DNA of 6,659 bases from Gammaproteobacteria bacterium (GTDB taxonomy: Bacteria > Pseudomonadota > Gammaproteobacteria > SZUA-140), in contig JALSHQ010000017.1 of NCBI GenBank assembly GCA_026982145.1, forward strand, positions 1-6,659. Reading direction: 5' to 3'. A program made the translations under genes and the position numbers. Positions 1 through 6,316 of the stretch are shown in pieces. The notes under the pieces are model-generated. The model was given only the letters and a program-made list of their open reading frames with translations. It ran no database searches and was not told where the DNA came from. Position 1 is the first letter of the stretch. Each line of letters begins with the position of its first letter.

Positions 1-225
1 AGCAAGATCGGTATAAAGCGTGTCTGGCAGATTATGCCGCATCGCCTCACCGATCAGGTGGTATTGATCCCAACTCGCTGTGTCACCATTCGCACTCATC
101 TGATGCAGCACCTCCGAACACTCCTGACTTTCAAGTTCACCGTCTACCATCGATGAAATTTTTTCCTGAAGGCTGGCCGCAGAACTTGCCACCGGAATCT
201 CTGAAGAAGTATCTATTTTTGACAT
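1..225 (-). CDS. rseA: Anti-sigma-E factor RseA/MucA family, N-terminal part (cut by window edge)
   Basis: The reading frame opens with ATG at 225-223 and runs without a stop to the window edge, giving the first 75 residues. The visible protein has a polar N-terminus, then ISSMVDGELE, then WDQYHLIGEAMRHNLPD. The 'VDGEL' and 'W..YHLIG.A.R..LP' signatures belong to the cytoplasmic sigma-binding domain of RseA/MucA. In that family this domain clamps RpoE at the inner membrane, and envelope stress releases the sigma factor by stepwise proteolysis. The transmembrane and periplasmic parts lie outside the window. An AGG eight bases before the ATG is a modest ribosome-binding site. The gene follows rpoE after only 35 bases on the same strand, the classic sigma/anti-sigma operon order. 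Family assignment is firm; rseA versus mucA is only nomenclature. Confidence 0.88.
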   Translation of the reverse strand, partial: MSKIDTSSEIPVASSAASLQEKISSMVDGELESQECSEVLHQMSANGDTASWDQYHLIGEAMRHNLPDTLYTDLA

Positions 226-260
226 AATTAATACCTAAACCTAAATCTAATTCACCTGAT

Positions 261-833
261 TTAATTCAACAGCGTTTTCAATTTACCTTGTATCGTTTCA
301 CGCGCCCTAAAGATTCGCGAGCGCACCGTGCCCACGGGGCATGTCATCACCTCTGCAATCTCTTCATAACTCAAACCTTCGAGTTCTCGCAATGTGATCG
401 CGATGCGCAAATCTTCTGGCAGCGCTTCAATCGTCTCTGCCACAATGCGCTCAATTTCATCCTTCAGCAACAGGCGCTCTGGCGTTGCGTACTCCTTAAG
501 CGCCGACCCCCTCTCAAATTGCTCCGCTTCACTCGCGTCAACATCAACGCTAGGCGGTCTTCGCGCCTGTGCAACCAGGTGGTTTTTCGCCGTATTAACT
601 GCAATGCGGTATAACCAAGTATAAAATGCGCTCTCCCCACGAAAATTGGGAATCGCTCGATAGGCCTTGATAAAGGCCTCCTGAGTCACATCCAGCACAT
701 CACCAGAGTCATTCAGAAAGCGCGAGACTAGCTTGGTTATTCGGTGTTGATACTTTGTTACAAGAATATCAAAAGCCTGCTTGTCACCACGCTGCGCGCG
801 CTCAACCAAATACTGGTCGGTTTTATCGCCCAT
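261..833 (-). CDS. rpoE: RNA polymerase sigma-E factor (RpoE/AlgU, ECF family)
   Basis: This is a complete 190-residue ECF sigma factor, the usual length for RpoE/AlgU. Region 2 spans about residues 20-90 and contains DVTQEAFIKAYRAIPNFRGE followed by a TWLYRIAVNTAKN segment, the core-binding and -10 recognition helices. A variable acidic linker (about 95-125) leads to region 4 (about 130-182). There LPEDLRIAITLRELEGLSYE and PVGTVRSRIFRARE form the helix-turn-helix that reads the -35 element. The protein should direct RNA polymerase to envelope-stress promoters and be held inactive by the RseA-like protein encoded 35 bases downstream. The ATG at 833 is preceded by AGGGG (847-843) at nine bases, which supports this start. 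Region 2 and region 4 sequences closely match the E. coli/Pseudomonas proteins. No truncation is visible. Confidence 0.96.
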   Translation of the reverse strand: MGDKTDQYLVERAQRGDKQAFDILVTKYQHRITKLVSRFLNDSGDVLDVTQEAFIKAYRAIPNFRGESAFYTWLYRIAVNTAKNHLVAQARRPPSVDVDASEAEQFERGSALKEYATPERLLLKDEIERIVAETIEALPEDLRIAITLRELEGLSYEEIAEVMTCPVGTVRSRIFRARETIQGKLKTLLN

Positions 834-884
834 ACAAACAAACCCCTAAAACGGTAAAGGCTTGCCTGCGTCTGCTAATTTTCA

Positions 885-911
885 TAGGACAACTTGGATA
901 CTGTTTGGTTC
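885..911 (-). promoter_or_regulatory. Possible sigmaE-dependent (autoregulatory) promoter for rpoE
   Basis: On the minus strand GAACCA (911-906) and TCCTA (889-885) are separated by 16 bases. The sigmaE/AlgU pattern is roughly GAACTT-N16/17-TCTGA, so the -35 half agrees at the core GAAC but the -10 half only partly. rpoE operons are usually self-activated, which is why this was looked for. The evidence is weak. Confidence 0.25.
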
Positions 912-914
912 GGA

Positions 915-944
915 ATTAAATGAAAGAATATTAAACACTTTCAC
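915..944 (-). promoter_or_regulatory. Candidate sigma70-type promoter for rpoE-rseA
   Basis: Read on the minus strand, GTGAAA (944-939; four of six match the -35 consensus) is followed after 18 bases by TTTAAT (920-915; five of six match the -10 consensus). Transcription would start near 907, about 75 bases ahead of the rpoE ATG. The match is reasonable but not strong. Confidence 0.4.
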
Positions 945-1087
945 GACGTTATTTAAGAGTTGGCCATAGTAATAGATCTAAGACCACCATTCCAGCGACG
1001 CAATATACCTGACAGCGGCAGTCAAGCATAGCCCGGAAGGGCAATCCCGTTAGCGGCCAGCCTTATCAAAAAAACTGAAACTTCCTG

Positions 1088-1093
1088 TATAAT
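1088..1093 (+). promoter_or_regulatory. -10 box of a probable hslO promoter
   Basis: TATAAT at 1088-1093 is a perfect -10 hexamer, directly preceded by TG. The best -35 candidate is TTATCA at 1063-1068 (four of six), but the 19-base spacing is long. Transcription would begin near 1100, giving a leader of about 44 bases before the hslO ATG. Confidence 0.5.
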
Positions 1094-1143
1094 CTATATA
1101 TTCAACCTTCTAATGTTGTAAACAACCCTCAAAGCCCCCGTTT

Positions 1144-2016
1144 ATGAAAGACGCAGACACCCTCCAGCGCTTCCTGTTTGAAAACAACAATGTTCGCGGC
1201 ACATTTGTTCACCTCGCTGCCAGCTACCAAGGAACACGTAATCGCTATGCATACCCAGAAGCAGTGGCTCAGCTGTTTGGCCAAGCACTGGCTGCCAGCA
1301 CCCTGCTTAGCTCAACCATCAAGTTCAAAGGCTCATTAATTTTGCAGGTACAAGCAGATGGCCCCGTTAGCCTGCTCGTTGCACAGTGTGATGATCAAAA
1401 GCATATTCGTGGCCTTGCGCGCTGGCAGCAAGAGGTCTGCGGAGAGTCACTGAAAGATGTTTTTGGCGAGGGCCATATCACGATCACAATCAACAGTGAT
1501 CATCAACAAGAGCGCTATCAAGGGGTTGTTAGCTTAGAAGGTTCGCTATTGAGTGACGCCATTGAAAGCTATTTTCAGCAATCTGAGCAGCTAGATACTC
1601 GTCTATGGCTACTTGCCGACCACCGGCAAGCGGTCGGACTCTTGCTTCAACGACTACCGAGCGATACGGCTGATGAGCACTTCTGGCAACACATTGAAAC
1701 ACTCGGGCAAACCATCACCAGTGAAGAGCTCCTTCAGCTCAGTTCAACAGAGATACTGCACCGCCTCTTTCATGAAGAGGATATTCGCCTTTTCGAACCG
1801 GAGCCCGTGAGCTTTCGCTGCAGCTGTCACCGCGAAAAAATCATCACCATGATTCGTACTCTAGGCTACGATGAAGCTTGCGCCATTATCGAAGCACAAG
1901 GCAAAATCGAAGTCAGCTGTGAATTTTGCAATCAGCAGTACCGTTTTGACCGCGTCGATACTGAAGCGTTGTTTGCCAGTCACGCCTCCCCATTCACACC
2001 AGAAACCTCGCAATAA
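1144..2016 (+). CDS. hslO: 33 kDa redox-regulated chaperone Hsp33
   Basis: The 290-residue product aligns by eye with Hsp33 along its whole length: LQRFLFENNNVRGTFV at the N-terminus, an LLSSTIKFKGSLILQVQADG core, and ERYQGVVSLEG followed by SEQLDTRLWL in the middle. The C-terminal redox switch is complete, with the zinc-binding cysteines C226 and C228 (CSC) and C259 and C262 (CEFC). In the family these four cysteines bind zinc in the reduced, inactive state. Oxidation to two disulfides releases zinc and unfolds the linker, turning on ATP-independent holdase activity in the cytoplasm. The ATG start matches the usual family N-terminus, although no good Shine-Dalgarno sequence precedes it. No clear Rho-independent terminator follows the stop codon. 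It has no evident functional link to the cas genes and is best read as the conserved chromosomal flank. Confidence 0.96.
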   Translation: MKDADTLQRFLFENNNVRGTFVHLAASYQGTRNRYAYPEAVAQLFGQALAASTLLSSTIKFKGSLILQVQADGPVSLLVAQCDDQKHIRGLARWQQEVCGESLKDVFGEGHITITINSDHQQERYQGVVSLEGSLLSDAIESYFQQSEQLDTRLWLLADHRQAVGLLLQRLPSDTADEHFWQHIETLGQTITSEELLQLSSTEILHRLFHEEDIRLFEPEPVSFRCSCHREKIITMIRTLGYDEACAIIEAQGKIEVSCEFCNQQYRFDRVDTEALFASHASPFTPETSQ

Positions 2017-2156
2017 GAAAGCTCAGACTTCCAGCAGGGCTTACATTAACCATTGCTGTCCAAAATAAAATAAATCACATTGAGTTTTTATTGAGAATTC
2101 ACCACTACCGGAAAACATATCAAAATTAGGGATGGATAAGGAATCTTTCTTCAGAT

Positions 2157-2261
2157 GAAAAGCCCCCACTGGGAGGGCTATGGTCGCTTAAAAGCGTTGC
2201 CTACGAAATAACAATTTCATTGGTATGAAAAGCAAATCAATAGACCTTAGTCGGTTACACT
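2157..2261 (-). ncRNA. Candidate tracrRNA, antisense-oriented upstream of cas9
   Basis: Read on the minus strand, this segment has the expected order for a type II-C tracrRNA. A -10 box (TATAAT, 2273-2268) is followed by an AU-rich 5' part, a putative anti-repeat region (about 2235-2198), a small nexus-like hairpin CGCU-UUUA-AGCG (2196-2185), and a seven-pair terminator hairpin ending in UUUU (2179-2158). The transcript would be about 100 nt. The anti-repeat cannot be confirmed because no CRISPR array lies in the window; it was placed by position only. It contains overlapping inverted repeats, TTTCAT/ATGAAA at 2215-2230 and GAAAT/ATTTC at 2205-2218. The plus strand is less likely because the terminator-like hairpin would then come first and would lack a T-run. 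Ends are approximate. Confidence 0.6.
2158..2179 (-). terminator. Rho-independent terminator of the tracrRNA candidate
   Basis: On the minus strand AGCCCUC (2179-2173) pairs with GGGGGCU (2167-2161), with one G-U pair and a five-base loop (CCAGU), and the RNA continues into UUUU then C. The stem is GC-rich, but the U-run is short. On the plus strand there is no T-run, so it does not look like the hslO terminator. Confidence 0.6.
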
Positions 2262-2267
2262 GAAAAA

Positions 2268-2297
2268 ATTATAGACTGGGAGGGCAATAATGAGCAA
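2268..2297 (-). promoter_or_regulatory. Candidate tracrRNA promoter overlapping the cas9 start
   Basis: On the minus strand a perfect TATAAT lies at 2273-2268. Eighteen bases upstream is TTGCTC (2297-2292), which keeps the TTG of the -35 consensus but little more. The predicted start is near 2261. The promoter covers the cas9 ribosome-binding site, start codon and first codons, so the two genes share this DNA. The -10 box is strong and the -35 weak. Confidence 0.45.
2278..2284 (+). promoter_or_regulatory. cas9 ribosome-binding site, duplicated in the tracrRNA terminator
   Basis: GGGAGGG lies five bases before the cas9 ATG and is a strong Shine-Dalgarno sequence that fixes the start at 2290. 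The wider string ACTGGGAGGGC (2275-2285) also occurs at 2168-2178, inside the tracrRNA terminator, which is transcribed from the other strand. No convincing cas9 promoter was found: TACACT (2256-2261) could be a -10 box but has no matching -35. Confidence 0.75.
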
Positions 2298-5200
2298 GAA
2301 AAATATTTTAGGCCTCGACCTTGGGACGAATTCTATCGGATGGGCGCTGCTTGAAGCTAACAAGGGTAAGCCCAACAAAATTATCGATCTCGGCAGCCGC
2401 ATTTTCATCAAGGCAGTTGAAGAGAAAACACCTACGCCAAAAAACGTTAAGCGACGAAATTCCAGGTTAGCACGCCGTGTCACTCAACGTCGCGCCCGTC
2501 GCAAGCAACGCATGCTCAATTATCTGGTTAAACTGGGATTACTCCCTAAAGAACTGCAAGGCCATGCGCAGCCTGAAACCATTCTCAATAGCCTAGGAGA
2601 CCCTTACCAGCTACGCGCCAGAGGGCTTGATCACCCACTGTCGCCTCATGAAATGGGACGTGTGCTTCTTCACCTGGTGCAACGGCGCGGTTTTCTCAGC
2701 AACCGTAAAACCCTGCTGGGCGATATGGTGGATGACCCCGATGTGCTGGAGATACTGGCAGAACTTGAGAATCAAGTAGAAACAGCATCAGAACGGGCCA
2801 AAGAAGAGACGGCCTTCAAGAAAGAGATCAACGAACTGCGTTCTAAGATTCAGGCCGAAGGATATCGAACACTGGGAGAATACCTCGCCAGCCTCGACCA
2901 TCACGACTGTAAGCGTAATCGCTCTCGTGAAGCTGGACACCGCCGCACTGACCGCCAAATGTATCGCGAGGAGCTGGATCTGATCTGGCAACAACAAAGA
3001 AACAGTAATAATATTTTGACTGATGATGTAAAGGAGCAGATTGAACAGATCATCTTCTATCAACGCCCACTAAAATTGCGCTCAGACCGAATCGGGAAAT
3101 GCTCCCTTGAACCCAATAAAAACAGAGCAAGAATCGCCCGACTGGAGTGCCAGCGTTTTCGCTACCTGCAAGATATCAACCATCTGAAATATCTCTACCC
3201 TGGCAGTGAAGAGTGGATATCGATTAACCAGAATGATCGTGAAAAACTTATCCAGTTACTAGAAAAAAAAGCAAACCCCACCTTTAAAACCGATGTAAGG
3301 AATACGCTGGGTTTAGACAAAAAAACTGAATTTAACCTCGACAATGAAAACAAAAAACTCAAAGGCAACATTACGGCCTGTGAGATACGTGCCGTATACC
3401 CTGAGTGGGATGAGCTTAACGCAGATAAACAACAATTATTGGTTGAGGATTTGCTCACTATCCAGAAAAAATCAGTACTTAAAAAACGACTTGTTACCCA
3501 CTGGGATATCGACAAACTAACCGCTGTTAATCTCTGCATGGTTGAGTTTGAACCCGGCCACAGCAACCACTCAGCCAGGGCGATCAATAAACTCTTGCCT
3601 TATCTGAGTCAGGGCCAACGCTATGACGAAGCAAGAGTAAGCGCTGGCTACGGATATGAAGTTAAAGAGATCAACATTTCAGCACGGCTCGGCACTCCGC
3701 CTGAAATCAGTAATCCCATCGTGCAAAAAGCACTGCATGAATTGAGACGATTAATTAATGCCATTATTGCTGAATACGGCAAGCCCGATGTGATTCGCAT
3801 TGAGATGGCACGTGATCTGGAGATGAATACCAAAAAGTATAAGGCCTTCACTAAACAGCAGAATGCCAACACCAAGGCTAATGATGAAGCGATAGACAGA
3901 TATCGAGAGATAGGTGCTAAAAACTCACACCTTCAATTAGGAAAATACCCCAACAAGGCTGATAAAATTCGTTACCGCCTCTGGAGAGATCAGGGTGAAC
4001 GCTGCGCCTATAGTAACAAACAGATCACGCTTGCTACGTTATTCAGTGCCGAGATTGATATAGACCATATTTTACCGTATAGCGAATCACTGGATGATTC
4101 CTATATGAATAAAGTGGTCTGCTACGCAGGTGAAAATCGTTACAAAGCACAACGAACGCCTATCGACGCCTTTAGTGGGGACAATGACAAATGGGAGCAG
4201 ATCGTCCAGTCAATTAACCGCTGGCACAAGGGGCTAAGGTCAAAGCGTGACCGCTTCTATCAAACCGCTGCCGACGTACAACAACGTGATTTCATCAACA
4301 GCCAGCTCAATGATACACGTTATATCAGCAAAGTTGCGCAAGGCTATCTGGCTCAACTTGGCGCAGATATCACAACCTGCAAAGGCGCCACCACCTCCTG
4401 GGTCAGGCATCAATGGGGACTTAATAATCTTATTGGAAAAGAAAATCAGAAAGATCGCTCCGATCACCGACACCACGCCATTGATGCTGCTGCTATCGCC
4501 TGTATTGATCGCGCCTTTTACAGCGCGCTGGTAAGGCAAGCCAAAGATCTCGAATGCCGACAACCTGCCATCAATATAAAAGACCTTGTTTTTGACCCGC
4601 CCTGGGATGGGTTCAGGGATGAGCTCTCCACGCGGCTAAATGAAATCATTATTTCCCATACCCCGCAGAAAAAATTAAGTGGCGCCCTGCATGAAGAGAC
4701 AGGGGTTGGCTACATCGACGGTGTAGGAACAGTTTATCGCACTAATCTTGATAGTAATTTTAAAGTAGCTCAGTTAAAAAAAATTGTCGATGATGAGGTC
4801 AAAAAGGTCGTCACAGCGCACGTGGAGAGTTACGACAATAACCCCAGGCTGGCCTTTTCCGAAGGGATAAAAGTGCTACATAAGGATGGAATAACGCCAA
4901 TTAAACGAGTACGCATCGTACAGTCAAAAACCAATTTAAAGAAACTGGAAAAGAGTAAGTTTGGCGTTACTAATAATGATGGAAAAATATTTAAATGGCT
5001 CGCTTATGGGAACCTACACCACGTTGAAATTATAAAAAATATCAAAAACGATAAATACAGCGGTCGATTTGTCACCACCATGGAAGCACACCAGCGTGCC
5101 AAGGGGATTGGCATGGCCAAACAACCCATTACCCAGTTTGATCATGGATCCGATAATGAAGTTGTGATGGCATTACATATCAATGATTTAGTCAGTATTA

Positions 5201-5400
5201 ACAGGGAGGGCAAGCGCTATTTCTATCGAGTACAAATATTGGACTCACCCAACAAGCGAATAAAACTACGTTTACACACAGCATCAACATTAAATAATGA
5301 TCACGAAACCCTTCCCGATAGAGAGTCAACCGTTCCATCACTAATGAAAGCCAACATACAGTTGCATAAAATTAACGCCATAGGAAAATTGGTTTTGTGA
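2290..5400 (+). CDS. cas9: CRISPR-associated endonuclease Cas9, type II-C
   Basis: The protein is 1036 residues, between the compact Campylobacter and Neisseria Cas9 proteins. RuvC-I is at the N-terminus (ILGLDLGTNSIGWAL, catalytic D10). An arginine-rich bridge helix follows (about 53-80, RRNSRLARRVTQRRARRKQR), then a REC lobe (about 85-450). RuvC-II is VIRIEMARDL with E505. The HNH domain (about 565-625) has IDIDHILPYS with D592 and H593, then N607 and N616. RuvC-III is DHRHHAIDAAAIA with H729 and D732. The C-terminal part (about 790-1036) has the WED-like WLAYGNLHHVEI segment near 903-914 and ends in the presumed PAM-interacting domain. All nuclease residues known in the family are in place, so it should cut both DNA strands at crRNA-matched targets. 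The size, the HNH and RuvC-III sequences, and the gene set without csn2 or cas4 support II-C. Its stop overlaps the cas1 start by four bases. Two A8 runs occur in the coding sequence (3263-3270, 4777-4784). The PAM cannot be read from sequence. Confidence 0.97.
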   Translation: MSKKNILGLDLGTNSIGWALLEANKGKPNKIIDLGSRIFIKAVEEKTPTPKNVKRRNSRLARRVTQRRARRKQRMLNYLVKLGLLPKELQGHAQPETILNSLGDPYQLRARGLDHPLSPHEMGRVLLHLVQRRGFLSNRKTLLGDMVDDPDVLEILAELENQVETASERAKEETAFKKEINELRSKIQAEGYRTLGEYLASLDHHDCKRNRSREAGHRRTDRQMYREELDLIWQQQRNSNNILTDDVKEQIEQIIFYQRPLKLRSDRIGKCSLEPNKNRARIARLECQRFRYLQDINHLKYLYPGSEEWISINQNDREKLIQLLEKKANPTFKTDVRNTLGLDKKTEFNLDNENKKLKGNITACEIRAVYPEWDELNADKQQLLVEDLLTIQKKSVLKKRLVTHWDIDKLTAVNLCMVEFEPGHSNHSARAINKLLPYLSQGQRYDEARVSAGYGYEVKEINISARLGTPPEISNPIVQKALHELRRLINAIIAEYGKPDVIRIEMARDLEMNTKKYKAFTKQQNANTKANDEAIDRYREIGAKNSHLQLGKYPNKADKIRYRLWRDQGERCAYSNKQITLATLFSAEIDIDHILPYSESLDDSYMNKVVCYAGENRYKAQRTPIDAFSGDNDKWEQIVQSINRWHKGLRSKRDRFYQTAADVQQRDFINSQLNDTRYISKVAQGYLAQLGADITTCKGATTSWVRHQWGLNNLIGKENQKDRSDHRHHAIDAAAIACIDRAFYSALVRQAKDLECRQPAINIKDLVFDPPWDGFRDELSTRLNEIIISHTPQKKLSGALHEETGVGYIDGVGTVYRTNLDSNFKVAQLKKIVDDEVKKVVTAHVESYDNNPRLAFSEGIKVLHKDGITPIKRVRIVQSKTNLKKLEKSKFGVTNNDGKIFKWLAYGNLHHVEIIKNIKNDKYSGRFVTTMEAHQRAKGIGMAKQPITQFDHGSDNEVVMALHINDLVSINREGKRYFYRVQILDSPNKRIKLRLHTASTLNNDHETLPDRESTVPSLMKANIQLHKINAIGKLVL

Positions 5401-6296
5401 TTAAGCGCATTATCGACATAAGTGAACAGGCCTATGTTCACACCAGGCATCAACAGATGCTGATTGAGCGTGATGGCGAAACCATTGGAACAATACCCAT
5501 TGAAGACCTTGGCATCATCATTCTGCAACATCCTGCAATTGTCATCAGTCAGGCGGCTATCATCGCTTGCCAGCAGAATGGTGCGGTGATTGTTTTCTGT
5601 GATGAGCACCGCCTTCCCTATTCGGTGCTGCTGCCACTCAGTGATGGCCACACACTGCACACAAAAATTTTGCGTGAGCAGATTGCCATCAATCAGCCGA
5701 CTAAAAAACGGCTCTGGCAGCAGATCGTCCAGCACAAAATTCACCAACAGCACGAAACACTAAGAATATTCAATAAAAATACAAAACCACTTGAGCGGCT
5801 AGCCAGACAAGTCAAAACAGGCGATAGTGAAAACCACGAAGCACAAGCGGCACAAAAGTACTGGCGACTGCTGATGGGAGATGAGTTTCGGCGTGACCGT
5901 AATATTGGCGGTATCAACACGCTACTCAACTACGGTTACGCCGTGATCAGGGCGATGGTAGCAAGAGCGATTGTCGGCAGTGGACTCCACCCCTCTGTCG
6001 GCCTTCACCATCGAAATCAATACAATGGCCTTTGCCTTGCCGATGACCTGATGGAACCGTTTCGCCCCTGGGTCGATCGCATTGTTTATCGTATTGCCCA
6101 ACAGCAGGCAATCCCCACCATCGATCAGGAGACAAAGGCACTGCTGTTGCAACTTCTTAGCCAGAATGTTCGTCTCGGTGAACGTTCGATGCCGTTAATG
6201 GTTGCCTGCCACTATCTTACAGCCAACCTAAAACAGGCTTTCAGCGACAGAAAAGTTAAGCTGGACTACCCACATTGGGTTGAGTCTGAGTCGTGA
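5397..6296 (+). CDS. cas1: CRISPR adaptation integrase Cas1, type II
   Basis: Cas1 is the catalytic half of the Cas1-Cas2 spacer integrase. The 299-residue protein has the N-terminal beta-sandwich region (about 1-80; RIIDISEQAYVHTRHQQM and IPIEDLGIIIL) and the helical catalytic domain. The three metal ligands of the family are visible: E148 (NHEAQAA), H205 (GLHHRNQYN) and E220 (LADDLMEPFRP). Length and the DDLMEPFRP motif are typical of type II Cas1. The start is a GTG sharing GTGA with the cas9 stop. Its Shine-Dalgarno sequence is a modest AGGA at 5382-5385, 11 bases upstream, so translation is probably coupled to cas9. An internal ATG would remove the conserved first strand, so GTG is preferred. 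It probably depends on Cas9 and tracrRNA for choosing spacers next to a PAM, as shown for other type II systems. Confidence 0.96.
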   Translation: MIKRIIDISEQAYVHTRHQQMLIERDGETIGTIPIEDLGIIILQHPAIVISQAAIIACQQNGAVIVFCDEHRLPYSVLLPLSDGHTLHTKILREQIAINQPTKKRLWQQIVQHKIHQQHETLRIFNKNTKPLERLARQVKTGDSENHEAQAAQKYWRLLMGDEFRRDRNIGGINTLLNYGYAVIRAMVARAIVGSGLHPSVGLHHRNQYNGLCLADDLMEPFRPWVDRIVYRIAQQQAIPTIDQETKALLLQLLSQNVRLGERSMPLMVACHYLTANLKQAFSDRKVKLDYPHWVESES

Positions 6297-6301
6297 CCTT
6301 T

Positions 6302-6307
6302 GGTGGA
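6302..6307 (+). promoter_or_regulatory. Ribosome-binding site that favours the cas2 ATG start
   Basis: GGTGGA, one base from GGAGGA, lies nine bases before the ATG at 6317. It supports that start over the in-frame GTG at 6293, which overlaps the cas1 stop but would add eight residues before the first family-conserved beta strand. Confidence 0.5.
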
Positions 6308-6316
6308 CTCAACACC

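Larger units (their letters stand above)
834..1143. other. Divergent intergenic region between rpoE and hslO
   Basis: This 310-base non-coding stretch separates the divergently transcribed rpoE and hslO. It is AT-rich except for a GC-rich patch at about 1009-1060 that contains several short inverted repeats: TGAC/GTCA around 1010-1024, GCCC-GGAA-GGGC at 1031-1042, and CCG-TTAG-CGG at 1047-1056. Candidate promoters point both ways and are listed separately. I see no convincing ORF, tRNA or recognised riboswitch here. Confidence 0.7.

Noticed and set aside
288..624. Plus-strand open frames opposite rpoE
   Set aside because: The rpoE protein on the other strand is unambiguous; these frames have low-complexity translations without family features.
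2017..2156. cas9 promoter in the left half of the intergenic region (TAAAAT at 2066-2071, TTGAGA at 2091-2096)
   Set aside because: Each hexamer lacks a partner at acceptable spacing, so no promoter can be supported here.
2158..2179. The GC hairpin as the hslO terminator on the plus strand
   Set aside because: No T-run follows it on the plus strand and it is about 140 bases after the hslO stop, whereas the minus strand has UUUU in the right place.
2155..2211. Plus-strand ORF of 18 codons starting ATGAAAAGC with AAGGAA upstream
   Set aside because: It lies over the tracrRNA terminator and nexus hairpins, and the spacing from the purine stretch is long. The RNA interpretation explains the sequence better.
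5301..5753. 150-codon open frame on the minus strand across the cas9-cas1 junction
   Set aside because: It lies opposite two clearly real genes, shows no recognisable motif, and has no supporting ribosome-binding context.
6293..6316. GTG at 6293 as the cas2 start
   Set aside because: It overlaps the cas1 stop neatly, but it adds eight residues before the conserved first strand, and the ATG at 6317 has a GGTGGA at good spacing. It cannot be fully excluded.
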